From Leptotrichia wadei (GTDB taxonomy: Bacteria; Fusobacteriota; Fusobacteriia; Fusobacteriales; Leptotrichiaceae), in the NCBI RefSeq assembly GCF_007990445.1, contig NZ_AP019841.1:744001-808000 (forward strand): DNA of 64,000 bases, written 5' to 3'. This document shows, one piece after another, positions 1-8,373 of the stretch (position 1 is its first letter; the number at the start of each line of letters is the position of its first letter). Below the pieces are notes generated by a model. The model saw only the letters and a list, made by a program, of their open reading frames with translations. It did not search any database and had not been told where the DNA came from. The translations under genes and the position numbers were made by a program.

Positions 1-43
1 TCGCAGCTTCGACAGTATCAAATTTTGCTTTATTTTCTGCCAT
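1..43 (-). CDS. ribBA: RibBA, N-terminal fragment (DHBP synthase / GTP cyclohydrolase II)
   Basis: Only the first 14 codons lie in the window; the reading begins MAENKAKFDTVEAA. That matches the usual N-terminus of 3,4-dihydroxy-2-butanone-4-phosphate synthase fused to GTP cyclohydrolase II (F-D-T-V-E-x-A). It is placed directly after ribE on the same strand, which is the common rib operon order ribD-ribE-ribBA-ribH with ribH moved to the front here. The ATG follows a long purine run (GAAAGAAG-type) rather than a classic GGAGG site. The identification rests on the short match plus operon context. Confidence 0.7.
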   Translation of the reverse strand, partial: MAENKAKFDTVEAA

Positions 44-52
44 TTAAACCAC

Positions 53-87
53 TTCTTTCTTTTCTTTCTTTTCTTTCTTTTTTTCCT
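53..87. repeat. Polypyrimidine/polypurine microsatellite before ribBA
   Basis: Three near-perfect tandem copies of a 10-bp TTTCTTTCTT-like unit fill most of the 51-bp gap between the ribE stop and the ribBA start. On the minus strand this is a purine tract that must serve as the ribosome binding region of ribBA. Copy-number slippage would change the spacing to the start codon. Confidence 0.6.
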
Positions 88-94
88 TTTTTTA

Positions 95-772
95 TTAAAA
101 TCCATTTTTTTGTAAAAATTCCATTGTCAATTTTGATTTTTTTTCTTTATTTTTTAAATTATCAAAATTATCAAATTTCAATATTTTTTCTACATATTTT
201 CCAAATAAATCTGTTTCAATATTCACAAAATCCCCAGTTTTCTTCATTCCAATCGTAATATTTTCAATCGTGTGCGGAATAAGTGAAACCGAGAAAATTC
301 CATTTTCATCATTTACATCAATTACCGTAAGACTCGCCCCATCAATGGTTATACGCCCTTTTTCAACGATATATTTCATATTATTTCTATGATTTTCATC
401 CAGCTGAAACTCATAAACTTTCGCAATTCCCTTATCCGTAATTGACAAAATTTTAGCCTCGCAGTCAACATCTCCCATAACAAGATGTCCGCCTAAAAAA
501 GTTGCAAGCGTAAGCGACTTTTCAAGATTGACAATATCCCCCGCTTTAGCCCGTTTCAAGCCACTTCTCTCAATAGTTTCAAACATCACATCTGCCGTAA
601 AGTCACTTCCCTTTAATTTTGTAACAGTCAAGCAAACTCCGTTTACAGCGATACTATCCCCAATTTGTGCCTTTTCTACAACCTTTTTTCCTCTTATTGT
701 AATTTCAATACTTGCATTTTTTTTTGCAAGATTAATAATTTTTCCAGTTTCTTCAACTAAACCAGTAAACAT
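95..772 (-). CDS. ribE: Riboflavin synthase alpha subunit
   Basis: Converts two 6,7-dimethyl-8-ribityllumazine molecules into riboflavin, the last step of the pathway, in the cytoplasm. The protein (225 residues) starts with the family hallmark MFTGLVEETG and has the two lumazine-binding barrels; the equivalent strands read IAVNGVCLTV in the first half and ITIDGASLTV in the second. The family is usually 200-215 residues; the extra length is a Lys/Asn-rich C-terminal tail ending MEFLQKNGF, which resembles the end of RibD next door (IEFLQKNYN). It is third in the leftward rib operon, 33 bp after ribD, and is controlled through the FMN riboswitch upstream of ribH. Confidence 0.93.
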   Translation of the reverse strand: MFTGLVEETGKIINLAKKNASIEITIRGKKVVEKAQIGDSIAVNGVCLTVTKLKGSDFTADVMFETIERSGLKRAKAGDIVNLEKSLTLATFLGGHLVMGDVDCEAKILSITDKGIAKVYEFQLDENHRNNMKYIVEKGRITIDGASLTVIDVNDENGIFSVSLIPHTIENITIGMKKTGDFVNIETDLFGKYVEKILKFDNFDNLKNKEKKSKLTMEFLQKNGF

Positions 773-805
773 GACTTTCTCCTGATTTTTAATTTTTTAT
801 TTAAA

Positions 806-1933
806 TTAATTATAATTTTTTTGCAAAAATTCTATTCCCACATTTTCGCCATAAACATTATATTTCACATTTTTCAAAATTACAGCTTCATCCATTTTTT
901 CCCTATCAAATCCCGCAATAAAAGACTTTCCTTTTTCATCGCCCAAAATTTTATTGGCAATAAAAATTTCTCCAGCGTCAATTACATTTTCTTCAAATGC
1001 CTGTGAAATAAGTGATTGTCCACCTTCCAGCAAAATTGAATCAATTCCAATTTCTCCAATTTTACGAAGAATTTCTTTAAAGCTAAATTTTGTGCCATTT
1101 AAAAATACAAATTTAACTTTATTATTTTTAGAAAAATCCAGCTGCTTTTCAGAATTTTCATTATTTTTTGATGTGACAATTATTGTCTTTTCATCGCTAT
1201 TTTCTTTAATAATATTGTGATTCTTTCCAGTTTTAAAATGTGGGTCAATAATGATTCTATATGGATTTATACCGTTTCCAACTCTTGCAGTAAGACTTGG
1301 ATTGTCAGCTAAAACCGTATTTATTCCAACCATAATTCCCATAAATTTATTTCGATAAAACTGAACTTTTTCACGAGCAGTTTCATTTGTAATCCATTTG
1401 GAATTTCCTGTCTTTGTAGCAATTTTCCCATCTAAAGTTATCGCACATTTTAAAAACAAATACGGAATTTTTGTCATAATATATTTAAAAAATACTTGAT
1501 TAATTTTATCGCATTCACTTTTCAAAACATTTTCACGCACTTCAATCCCAGCATTTCTTAATATTTGCACACCTTTTCCAGCCACTTTCGGATTTGGGTC
1601 AGATGAGCCAATAACACATCTTTTTAGTCCCATTTTCACAATTTTTTCAGAACAAGGCGGTGTTTTTCCATAATGCGAACACGGTTCCAATGTGACATAA
1701 ATCGTTGCATTTGACAAATCGTTTGAATTTTGAGCAGCTTCTTCCAAAGCGTAAACTTCAGCATGAGGCCCTCCAAAATATTTATGATAGCCAGTTCCAA
1801 TAACTTTTCCATCTTGAACAACAACCGCTCCGACCATTGGATTAGGATTTACCGCTCCAGCTCCTTTTTTTGCCAATTCGATTGCCGTTTGCATATATTT
1901 TTCATCAATTTCATTATTTTTATTTGTAGACAT
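806..1933 (-). CDS. ribD: Bifunctional pyrimidine deaminase/reductase RibD
   Basis: Performs the second and third steps after GTP opening in riboflavin synthesis: deamination of the diaminopyrimidine, then NADPH reduction of the ribosyl side chain. The N-terminal cytidine-deaminase-like zinc domain (about 1-145) shows H57-A-E59 and PCSHYGKTPPC with C85 and C94 as zinc ligands. The C-terminal reductase domain (about 150-375) has the TLDGKIA segment and EGGQSL near the nucleotide site. Length 375 is typical. It sits 60 bp after ribH and 33 bp before ribE, so it is co-transcribed. Assignment is clear from both domains being present in one chain. Confidence 0.95.
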   Translation of the reverse strand: MSTNKNNEIDEKYMQTAIELAKKGAGAVNPNPMVGAVVVQDGKVIGTGYHKYFGGPHAEVYALEEAAQNSNDLSNATIYVTLEPCSHYGKTPPCSEKIVKMGLKRCVIGSSDPNPKVAGKGVQILRNAGIEVRENVLKSECDKINQVFFKYIMTKIPYLFLKCAITLDGKIATKTGNSKWITNETAREKVQFYRNKFMGIMVGINTVLADNPSLTARVGNGINPYRIIIDPHFKTGKNHNIIKENSDEKTIIVTSKNNENSEKQLDFSKNNKVKFVFLNGTKFSFKEILRKIGEIGIDSILLEGGQSLISQAFEENVIDAGEIFIANKILGDEKGKSFIAGFDREKMDEAVILKNVKYNVYGENVGIEFLQKNYN

Positions 1934-1993
1934 AATTTTAATTTTCCTTTTTATAAATAAAATTATTAGATGTGTTTGATAATCTAATGTTTT

Positions 1994-2461
1994 TTATTTT
2001 TCAATTTCTTTAATTAAATTAATCATTTCAATTGCAGAAAATGCCGCATCTGATCCTTTGTTTCCAGCCTTTGTCCCTGCTCTTTCAATAGCTTCCTCAA
2101 TGTTATTTGTAGTTAAAACTCCAAAAATTACAGGCAAGTCAGTTTGCAACGAAATTTGAGCCACTCCTTTTGAAACTTCTGCACAAACATAGTCAAAATG
2201 TGGTGTTGAACCTTTTATTACAGCTCCTAGAGCAATTATTGCATCATATTTTCCTGTATTTGCCAATTTTTTTGTAATTAAAGGTATCTCAAATGCCCCT
2301 GGAACCCAGGCAATATCAATATTTTCTTCAGAAACATCATTTCTTTTTAATACATCTAAAGCGCCTCCAACTAATTTTGAAGTAATAAATTCATTAAATC
2401 TCCCAGCTACAATTCCTATTTTTACATTTCTTCCATCAAATTTTCCTTCAAAAGTTCTCAT
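1994..2461 (-). CDS. ribH: 6,7-dimethyl-8-ribityllumazine synthase
   Basis: Condenses the RibD product with 3,4-dihydroxy-2-butanone 4-phosphate to make lumazine; the family assembles into pentamers or 60-mer capsids in the cytoplasm. The 155-residue chain has the expected PGAFEIP segment, the GSTPHFDYV loop with catalytic H88, and the closing [13 protein letters not shown] helix. It is the first gene of the rib operon here, immediately downstream of the FMN riboswitch and terminator. The start has a weak purine-rich site upstream (ACAGAGAGGATGAT) but the N-terminus MRTFEG is typical. Confidence 0.95.
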   Translation of the reverse strand: MRTFEGKFDGRNVKIGIVAGRFNEFITSKLVGGALDVLKRNDVSEENIDIAWVPGAFEIPLITKKLANTGKYDAIIALGAVIKGSTPHFDYVCAEVSKGVAQISLQTDLPVIFGVLTTNNIEEAIERAGTKAGNKGSDAAFSAIEMINLIKEIEK

Positions 2462-2571
2462 TTTATATCATCCTCTCTGTTTTTTTTATTAGATATTTCT
2501 ATATTCGATAATTTATTTTTTATTTTAAATTTAGAATGAAAATATAATTTCCAAACAATTCTATTATTAAT

Positions 2572-2605
2572 AAAAAAGCCTCGAATACTTGATTCAGGGC
2601 TTTAT
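2572..2605 (-). terminator. FMN-riboswitch intrinsic terminator
   Basis: Read on the minus strand, an 11-bp imperfect stem (AAGCCCTGAAT with ATTCGAGGCTT) is followed by six T. It lies between the FMN aptamer and ribH, where FMN-controlled transcription attenuators sit. Confidence 0.85.
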
Positions 2606-2715
2606 AATTAAAGGTAGGCAATTTTAATTTATAATTATTATAACTTTATACTTTATGTAAATATTGAAACTGTGTACAATAAAACTATCTAATAAATTTA
2701 TATTAAAAATTAATT

Positions 2716-2842
2716 ACTCACTTCTACCATCTAGACTATAACTATCGGTACTGGAATTGCACCAGTTCGTGTCATTTTTATAAATAAAAACAACTCGTGG
2801 ACTTTACCACCGGTCGGGAATCTCGCCCTGCCCTGAAGTTTT
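2716..2842 (-). promoter_or_regulatory. FMN riboswitch (RFN element)
   Basis: On the minus strand the conserved RFN core is present: CTTCAGGGCAGGGCGAGATT, then CCCGACCGGTGGTAAAG, a CACGAG arm, a GGTGCAATTCC arm, GATAGTTATAGTCTAGATG and the closing AGAAG that pairs with CTTC. It precedes the terminator and ribH. FMN binding in this family favours terminator formation, so high FMN should shut off the rib operon. Confidence 0.95.
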
Positions 2843-2860
2843 AAACTCTTACTTTAATTT

Positions 2861-2889
2861 ATAATATCACTTTTTTTATCCAATTACAA
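2861..2889 (-). promoter_or_regulatory. Probable rib operon promoter
   Basis: On the minus strand TTGTAA and TATTAT are separated by 17 bp, and the predicted start lies about 10-20 bp before the FMN aptamer. The motif match and position agree; it is not otherwise tested. Confidence 0.6.
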
Positions 2890-2938
2890 GAGTTTTTCCT
2901 AAAAATAAATAAATTTTTTTTAAAAATTTATTTTGATG

Positions 2939-2967
2939 TTGACAAAGTAAAAAATATAAGGTATCAT
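2939..2967 (+). promoter_or_regulatory. Promoter for the 3068 accessory block
   Basis: TTGACA and TATCAT with a 17-bp spacer, about 100 bp before the first lipoprotein gene. It lies back to back with the leftward rib promoter. Confidence 0.65.
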
Positions 2968-3067
2968 TATATTAATTAAAATAAAATTAATAAACAATAT
3001 AATTTAAACACATAAATTCTTTTATATTAAATTAATAAATTGATAAATAAAAGTTGGAGGTAGAAGT

Positions 3068-4378
3068 ATGGTAAGGGTATTCAGTATGTTGATTTTACTG
3101 TTATTTATTTCGTGCAATAATAGTAATGGGCAGGAGTTAAGAGAAGTCCGTAAAAAATCAGAAAAAAAATCAGAAATGGCAGAAGTAAAATCTTTGGATT
3201 ACAAAAGTTGCACAGAATTAAGAAAATTTAATGTTAATGCTGAAAAAATTGAATTGAAAAATTTGGGATTGGAGGAGATAAAATGCATAGCGGATTACAA
3301 AAATGTGAAGGAGCTGGATTTGCGATGGAATCAGATAAAGGATGTGAAACCGCTGGAAAATTTAAAAAATCTGGAAGTTTTAAAAATAAATTTTAATCAG
3401 GTAAAAGATATAAAACCGCTGCTAAATTTACCCAATTTAAAGGAATTATGGCTTCATAATAATAAAATAAGCAATCTTAGCGGAATTGGCAAATTGGCAA
3501 AACTGGAACATCTGGATGTCAGTTTTAATCCATTGAAAAATGGAGTTGATGAGATTTCTAATTTGAAAAAACTGAAAAGATTGGAATTACGGGAAGTTCC
3601 AAAAGAAATTGTAGACTATGTTTATGAAAATTATCGTAATTTTATGATTCCTGAAAAAATATTTATTGAGCAAAGATATCCAGAACTTGCTAAAAAACGT
3701 GAAAATGAAGTAAAATATCCAAATTTTTCAGAGTTTGAAGATAAAATAAACGGTTTTGAAACCGTGAAAATCGTAAGGGAACTTTCCACAAAAGAAGTTG
3801 CATTGAATAAATTGCCTAAGGAAGTTTATAAAATAGTTGATGAGTATGATAAAAACTCTGAAGAAGCTGATGATAAAGTGGAGAGAGCAGCTTTTTTTAC
3901 AAATAATGTTTATTCAATATACACTCTTACTTATCCTTTTGCCTATGCGGGGCAGTCAAATAGTGAAACTGTCTTTGTGAAAAATGGAAAAGTAATTGCA
4001 AAAGATATCGTAAATTTAGATTCTCAATTGGAAAGTATTGATGGAAATAATCTGTTTTTATCGGTAGTTGCAGCAAGCGGGGGAACAAATTATGCAATAA
4101 CTGATATGAAAAGTGGACAGATGTGGCGAGAAGAATTTAGGGATTTTGGATTAACATCGTCTAAGGGAACGGGTAAAGTTTTTGTAACATCTTCAAAGGA
4201 AAATACTGTCAATGTAAGAGAAAGCAATGACCTGGACAGTTCAATAATTCATAAATTAGCGAATAATGTTGAAGTTGAAGAAATTTCAGATGAGAAAGAT
4301 TGGAAATATGTGTATTTTTATAATAAAGATGGAGGATATTATATGAAGGGGTATATACATAAGAGTCAGTTAAGATAA
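3068..4378 (+). CDS. Leucine-rich-repeat lipoprotein with C-terminal SH3-like domain
   Basis: Function unknown. The N-terminus MVRVFSMLILLLFISCNN is a lipoprotein signal with the lipidation Cys in LFISC, so the mature protein should be membrane-anchored and face the periplasm or surface. Residues about 45-190 contain SDS22-like leucine-rich repeats (KNVKELDLRWNQI, KNLEVLKINFNQV, PNLKELWLHNNKI, AKLEHLDVSFNPL). After a middle region of unknown type, the last ~65 residues look like a bacterial SH3 domain (VNVRES...WKYVYF...GYIHKSQL), a fold that often binds cell wall. A strong site (TTGGAGG) precedes ATG. It ends 48 bp before the PAAR-like effector gene and has a good promoter of its own, so it may be co-transcribed with that gene. 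A role as a second immunity or surface-recognition protein is only a guess. Confidence 0.7.
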   Translation: MVRVFSMLILLLFISCNNSNGQELREVRKKSEKKSEMAEVKSLDYKSCTELRKFNVNAEKIELKNLGLEEIKCIADYKNVKELDLRWNQIKDVKPLENLKNLEVLKINFNQVKDIKPLLNLPNLKELWLHNNKISNLSGIGKLAKLEHLDVSFNPLKNGVDEISNLKKLKRLELREVPKEIVDYVYENYRNFMIPEKIFIEQRYPELAKKRENEVKYPNFSEFEDKINGFETVKIVRELSTKEVALNKLPKEVYKIVDEYDKNSEEADDKVERAAFFTNNVYSIYTLTYPFAYAGQSNSETVFVKNGKVIAKDIVNLDSQLESIDGNNLFLSVVAASGGTNYAITDMKSGQMWREEFRDFGLTSSKGTGKVFVTSSKENTVNVRESNDLDSSIIHKLANNVEVEEISDEKDWKYVYFYNKDGGYYMKGYIHKSQLR

Positions 4379-4426
4379 AATAAATAATTTTGTAAAAATT
4401 TCAAAATTTAAAGGAGGGAGTTAATT

Positions 4427-7400
4427 GTGGTAAATAGAAAATTTAACGGGGTAGATATTGGAGATAGTGCAGTTGAGTTTTTTGAAAAGTTGGCTAAATT
4501 AGAAAGTGGCGGAAAATACAATTTAGCAGATCAAAAATATTATATTGGAAAATATCAGATTGGAACGGATGTTTTGATGGACATGGGATGGCTTCCGAAG
4601 GGTTCAACTTGGACAAATGCTAGATTTATTGGTGAAGGTGCCACAAAATGGAAATTAAAAGGAAAACAAAGTTTTTTAAATAATCCAGCGGCACAAGATG
4701 AAGTAATAATGCGTTCGGTGAAAATGAGATGGGCAACCTTGAAAAAACATAAGGATAAAATTTGCAAAAATGTATCTGTTCCTAAAAATGCAGTTTATAT
4801 AGCGCCAGGAAAAGTTAGAGCTTCTGAAAATAAAGTAAAAACAATAATAATGAAAAAGAGAAATCAAGGATACAAAGCAGAAGACTTGAGGGGGAAAAGT
4901 TTTTTGCTTACATCGTCTGGAATGCTGGCAGCTTCACATTTATGTGGTCAAGGTGCAATGTCTAATGCTTTAGGAAATAATTTTAAAGGTGTCTGGGGAA
5001 TACCAGTAGATGGAAATGCAATGCCATCGTTGCTTTATGCTGTAAATTTAGCAGGGCATGATTTATCAGCAATTATTGGATTTAAAGATAATTGTGAAGT
5101 GGATCACAAAGTTGTAGAAAAAAATCATACACAAACTGATAATAAAAATATAAATAAACAGGCTGCAGTTCAGTCAAAACCTAAATCTAATGTTTCAAGT
5201 AACTCTTTGCAAACACAAAAAGGGGCTTCAACATCAAATACTAATAAGACTGGCAACGATGAAAGCAATAAGGAAGGTGTATTTTCATTTAATGGTCAGA
5301 AGTTTGAGGAAGTCTGGGATAGTGAAGAGTATAAAAGGGATAGAGCTGAAAATGGGAAAGCTCCTGAATTGGCATTTGTAAATCCTGATGAGGCGATTTT
5401 GAAAAGGCTGCAAGCTAAATTTCAAGATGAGAATATTTATAATAAGGATTATGTAAAATATTTGGAAACTAAGACAGGGAAAAAAGTTTTGGAAGAAAAT
5501 AAGGAAGATATAAATGTCATTTTGAAGATGTATGATGAAGCGACAAAGGATAATGACAAGATTGGGAATGTGATAAGGCAGCATGGATTTGATACTTTAA
5601 GGGGAAGGGAGGAAAATAATGAGATTTTGCGGATACAAGATATAGTTTATTATATTTATTCGTATCCTATTCCTAATAAAAGCGCTATAGAATCGCTCGA
5701 ATACGTATTTGGTCAATATTCAGCAAAATATGTGAAATATCCTGATAAAAAGCCTGTGAATAAATTTAAGGAAGATAAGAATTATGTGGATAAAATACAA
5801 GGTGTGATTCAGATATATGTAAAAGATGGAAAAACTAAAGTTGAGAAGAATCAGCTGCCTGAAAAGTATGACAAGTATATGCAGGGAATAAAGGATATTG
5901 ATGAAATTATTATAAAAGTTGCTAAAAAGCCAGCTTTGGAGTTACAAAAGACAAGATGTGAAAATTTGATAAGAGAACTTGGGGAAAATGTTTCGGAATA
6001 TGAAAAAACTTATTCTATGGATGAAAATGGAGTTAGGCAGTTTCCTTTGTCGAGAAGATTGATTGACAATATAATAATTGAATTTTTGAAGGTGCAAACT
6101 GGGTTTAAGGAAGAAAATGAAACCAAGTATTTTGATAATCATCTATATAAAGATAGCAATATTGTGAGAAATTATCTTTTATGGTATATAAAAAGACAAA
6201 AAGGGATTGATATTCCATCCAAAAGTGAGAGAGGATTATTTAACAGGCTTGAAAAAATTGGGAAGGATATAAGGGTAACGACTGTCTTGAATGACTGGAT
6301 AACTTCAAAATCGGCAATAAAAGTGCGGAATATTAGGAAAATAAGTAATTTGATAGATGAAGTTTATGAAAATTACAGGGATAATTCGGACTTTGAAAAA
6401 GATAAAGGCATTATTTTGGGATTATTTAAAAATAGCAAGGAATTGCGGGATTATGCGGCAAATATTGATTCAATGGATTTGTATTCCTTTTATAAGTTAT
6501 TTTATGATCTGCAAAATATTATAAATCCTACTGGAGAGTTATTTGTAAATACTAATTGTATGCTAAAATGTACGCTTGGAAGAGATATTAGCCGATTAAT
6601 CATAAAAGAGGACAGTGTAATGCTTGAAGGCGGGAAACAGGCTAATATAAATGATACGAATATTCAACCTTTTAAATCTTGCAGTGCAATTGGGATTTGC
6701 CAGCCTGCGTTAATGGGGATGTGGGAGAAAAATACAGATGTGAAAGTCAGAAACAAGCCTGCATTGCTGGATATTTCAACTATTCAATGTCAGCACGGTG
6801 GAACTATAAGTATCGATGATGCTGGGCAAAAGGAAGCTGGAACGGCAGTTACTAAAGAAAAGGAAGTTAGTGAAGCTGTTAGAGATGCTGATTGTCAATA
6901 TAAACTGCTGATAAATATTTGTAGCGATGTAAATAATTATTTTATGCAGACGCAATTAAAAAAGGAAGCACAGAAATTTTCTAAATGGAACAGATTTAAA
7001 AATAGCACAAAGAACAGTACAAATAAGGCAAAATTACAAATTGCTAAAAAGGAAACTTCTTTGGAAAAAGAGAAATATTTAAGAGGAAAAATTTTAAATA
7101 CATTTAAAGAAACATATAAAAGTATAAAGCAAAACTCAGGGCCTGAACTTGATACAAAAGGGATAATAAAAAAACATGGATTAAGTTTGTGTGATTATGA
7201 GCAAAAAAATTTTTATTCTGCAAAAATGCTTCCTGTGATAGCTTATGGATATTTAATGCGGGCTGGAAATTTGACAATAACGGAAAATGAAAAAAAACAG
7301 ATTGAAGCAGAATTAAATAGCGATATAAAAACTTCAAATACAGAACAGATGGAATTAAAGGATTACAAAATACAAAATAATGTAAAACAAACAAAAGAAG

Positions 7401-8362
7401 CTCCAGATCATAAAATAAATTCTTCAGATATTACAAGCTGGATTGAAATAGGTAAAACATTATACACATCAACAAAATATCCTCCAACTGAAGCAGATGT
7501 ACTAAATGCAATAAGGAAAAATGGGAAAAGTGTGGCTACATGTCCGTTTAGTCAAGGAAAATGGAATGAAACTCATAATTTTGCAAAGGAAGTGAATAGT
7601 GGTGATGGTGTTCAGGATGATGTGAAGAAGAAAAGTAATCAGAATCCTAAAAATGAGAATAAGGAAGAAAAAAATATACAATTTGAAAAAAATAAGAATA
7701 CAGATAATTTAGAAAATAATGTATCAAAAGAACAGGTTTCAACAGTTAAAACAGATAAAAAACTAGAAAAAAAATCTGAAAAATGTGATACAGATAACTG
7801 CCCACATAAAGAAGTCAAAGGAAGGGCACCATGGATAAAAGTTGCAGAAGAAGAAATGAATAAATATAAAGGACAAAAAGAATCTAGCCGAAGTTTATAT
7901 AATAGAATACAAAAAACTTATTTTCCTTATGCAAATTTTGGAACAGATAAAAAACCCACTGAAATTGCATGGTGTGCAGCATTTGTAACATATTGCATGA
8001 AAACAGCAGGATATAAAAATTCATCTTATCCTTCTGTTGGAGGATACGATTGGGGAGTTGCACCAAGACCAAAATTACCAAAAAGAGGATGGTTTGAAGG
8101 TGAAAAAACTAAACCTTTTGTAGGAGCTATAGGAATTTTTAAATTTAGAAAAGGTTATAGCCATGTAGCAATATTAGTCGGGAAAAGAAAAAATGGGATG
8201 TATGTATTTTTAGGCGGGAATCAAAATAATGAAATTAATAAAACTGCTTTTGAGCCAAGTAGAATTGATTATTTTATGAAGCCCAAAAGTTATACAGTAA
8301 AACCAGAAGAGCAAGAACTACCAATAATTACAGATTCAAAAAATACAGGTACAGTAGGATAA
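4427..8362 (+). CDS. Putative injected effector: lysozyme-like + DUF4280 PAAR-like + NlpC/CHAP-type amidase
   Basis: A 1311-residue protein with three recognisable parts. Residues about 10-230 resemble a phage/CIS-type lysozyme: KLESGGKYN carries a candidate catalytic E26, followed by YYIGKYQIG. A polar linker (about 235-290) and a long helical region of unknown type follow. Residues about 705-805 match the DUF4280 PAAR-like family: CMLKCTLGRD, CSAIGICQPALMG, KPALLDIS and CQHGGTISIDDAGQ. The last ~170 residues look like the TIGR02594/CHAP-like peptidoglycan amidase group, with AWCAAF (C1183) and YSHVAILVG (H1246). PAAR-type domains cap the spike of contractile injection systems, and both ends look cell-wall degrading, so the chain is probably a specialised anti-bacterial effector. 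The start is GTG, chosen for AAGGAGGGAG 6 bp upstream. It is followed after 11 bp by a small lipoprotein. No signal peptide is seen. Confidence 0.75.
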   Translation: MVNRKFNGVDIGDSAVEFFEKLAKLESGGKYNLADQKYYIGKYQIGTDVLMDMGWLPKGSTWTNARFIGEGATKWKLKGKQSFLNNPAAQDEVIMRSVKMRWATLKKHKDKICKNVSVPKNAVYIAPGKVRASENKVKTIIMKKRNQGYKAEDLRGKSFLLTSSGMLAASHLCGQGAMSNALGNNFKGVWGIPVDGNAMPSLLYAVNLAGHDLSAIIGFKDNCEVDHKVVEKNHTQTDNKNINKQAAVQSKPKSNVSSNSLQTQKGASTSNTNKTGNDESNKEGVFSFNGQKFEEVWDSEEYKRDRAENGKAPELAFVNPDEAILKRLQAKFQDENIYNKDYVKYLETKTGKKVLEENKEDINVILKMYDEATKDNDKIGNVIRQHGFDTLRGREENNEILRIQDIVYYIYSYPIPNKSAIESLEYVFGQYSAKYVKYPDKKPVNKFKEDKNYVDKIQGVIQIYVKDGKTKVEKNQLPEKYDKYMQGIKDIDEIIIKVAKKPALELQKTRCENLIRELGENVSEYEKTYSMDENGVRQFPLSRRLIDNIIIEFLKVQTGFKEENETKYFDNHLYKDSNIVRNYLLWYIKRQKGIDIPSKSERGLFNRLEKIGKDIRVTTVLNDWITSKSAIKVRNIRKISNLIDEVYENYRDNSDFEKDKGIILGLFKNSKELRDYAANIDSMDLYSFYKLFYDLQNIINPTGELFVNTNCMLKCTLGRDISRLIIKEDSVMLEGGKQANINDTNIQPFKSCSAIGICQPALMGMWEKNTDVKVRNKPALLDISTIQCQHGGTISIDDAGQKEAGTAVTKEKEVSEAVRDADCQYKLLINICSDVNNYFMQTQLKKEAQKFSKWNRFKNSTKNSTNKAKLQIAKKETSLEKEKYLRGKILNTFKETYKSIKQNSGPELDTKGIIKKHGLSLCDYEQKNFYSAKMLPVIAYGYLMRAGNLTITENEKKQIEAELNSDIKTSNTEQMELKDYKIQNNVKQTKEAPDHKINSSDITSWIEIGKTLYTSTKYPPTEADVLNAIRKNGKSVATCPFSQGKWNETHNFAKEVNSGDGVQDDVKKKSNQNPKNENKEEKNIQFEKNKNTDNLENNVSKEQVSTVKTDKKLEKKSEKCDTDNCPHKEVKGRAPWIKVAEEEMNKYKGQKESSRSLYNRIQKTYFPYANFGTDKKPTEIAWCAAFVTYCMKTAGYKNSSYPSVGGYDWGVAPRPKLPKRGWFEGEKTKPFVGAIGIFKFRKGYSHVAILVGKRKNGMYVFLGGNQNNEINKTAFEPSRIDYFMKPKSYTVKPEEQELPIITDSKNTGTVG

Positions 8363-8373
8363 AGGAGATAAAG

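Noticed and set aside
5285-5584. Long antisense frames inside the effector and other large genes
   Set aside because: They mirror the codon use of the sense gene, lack ribosome sites and have no recognisable domains.
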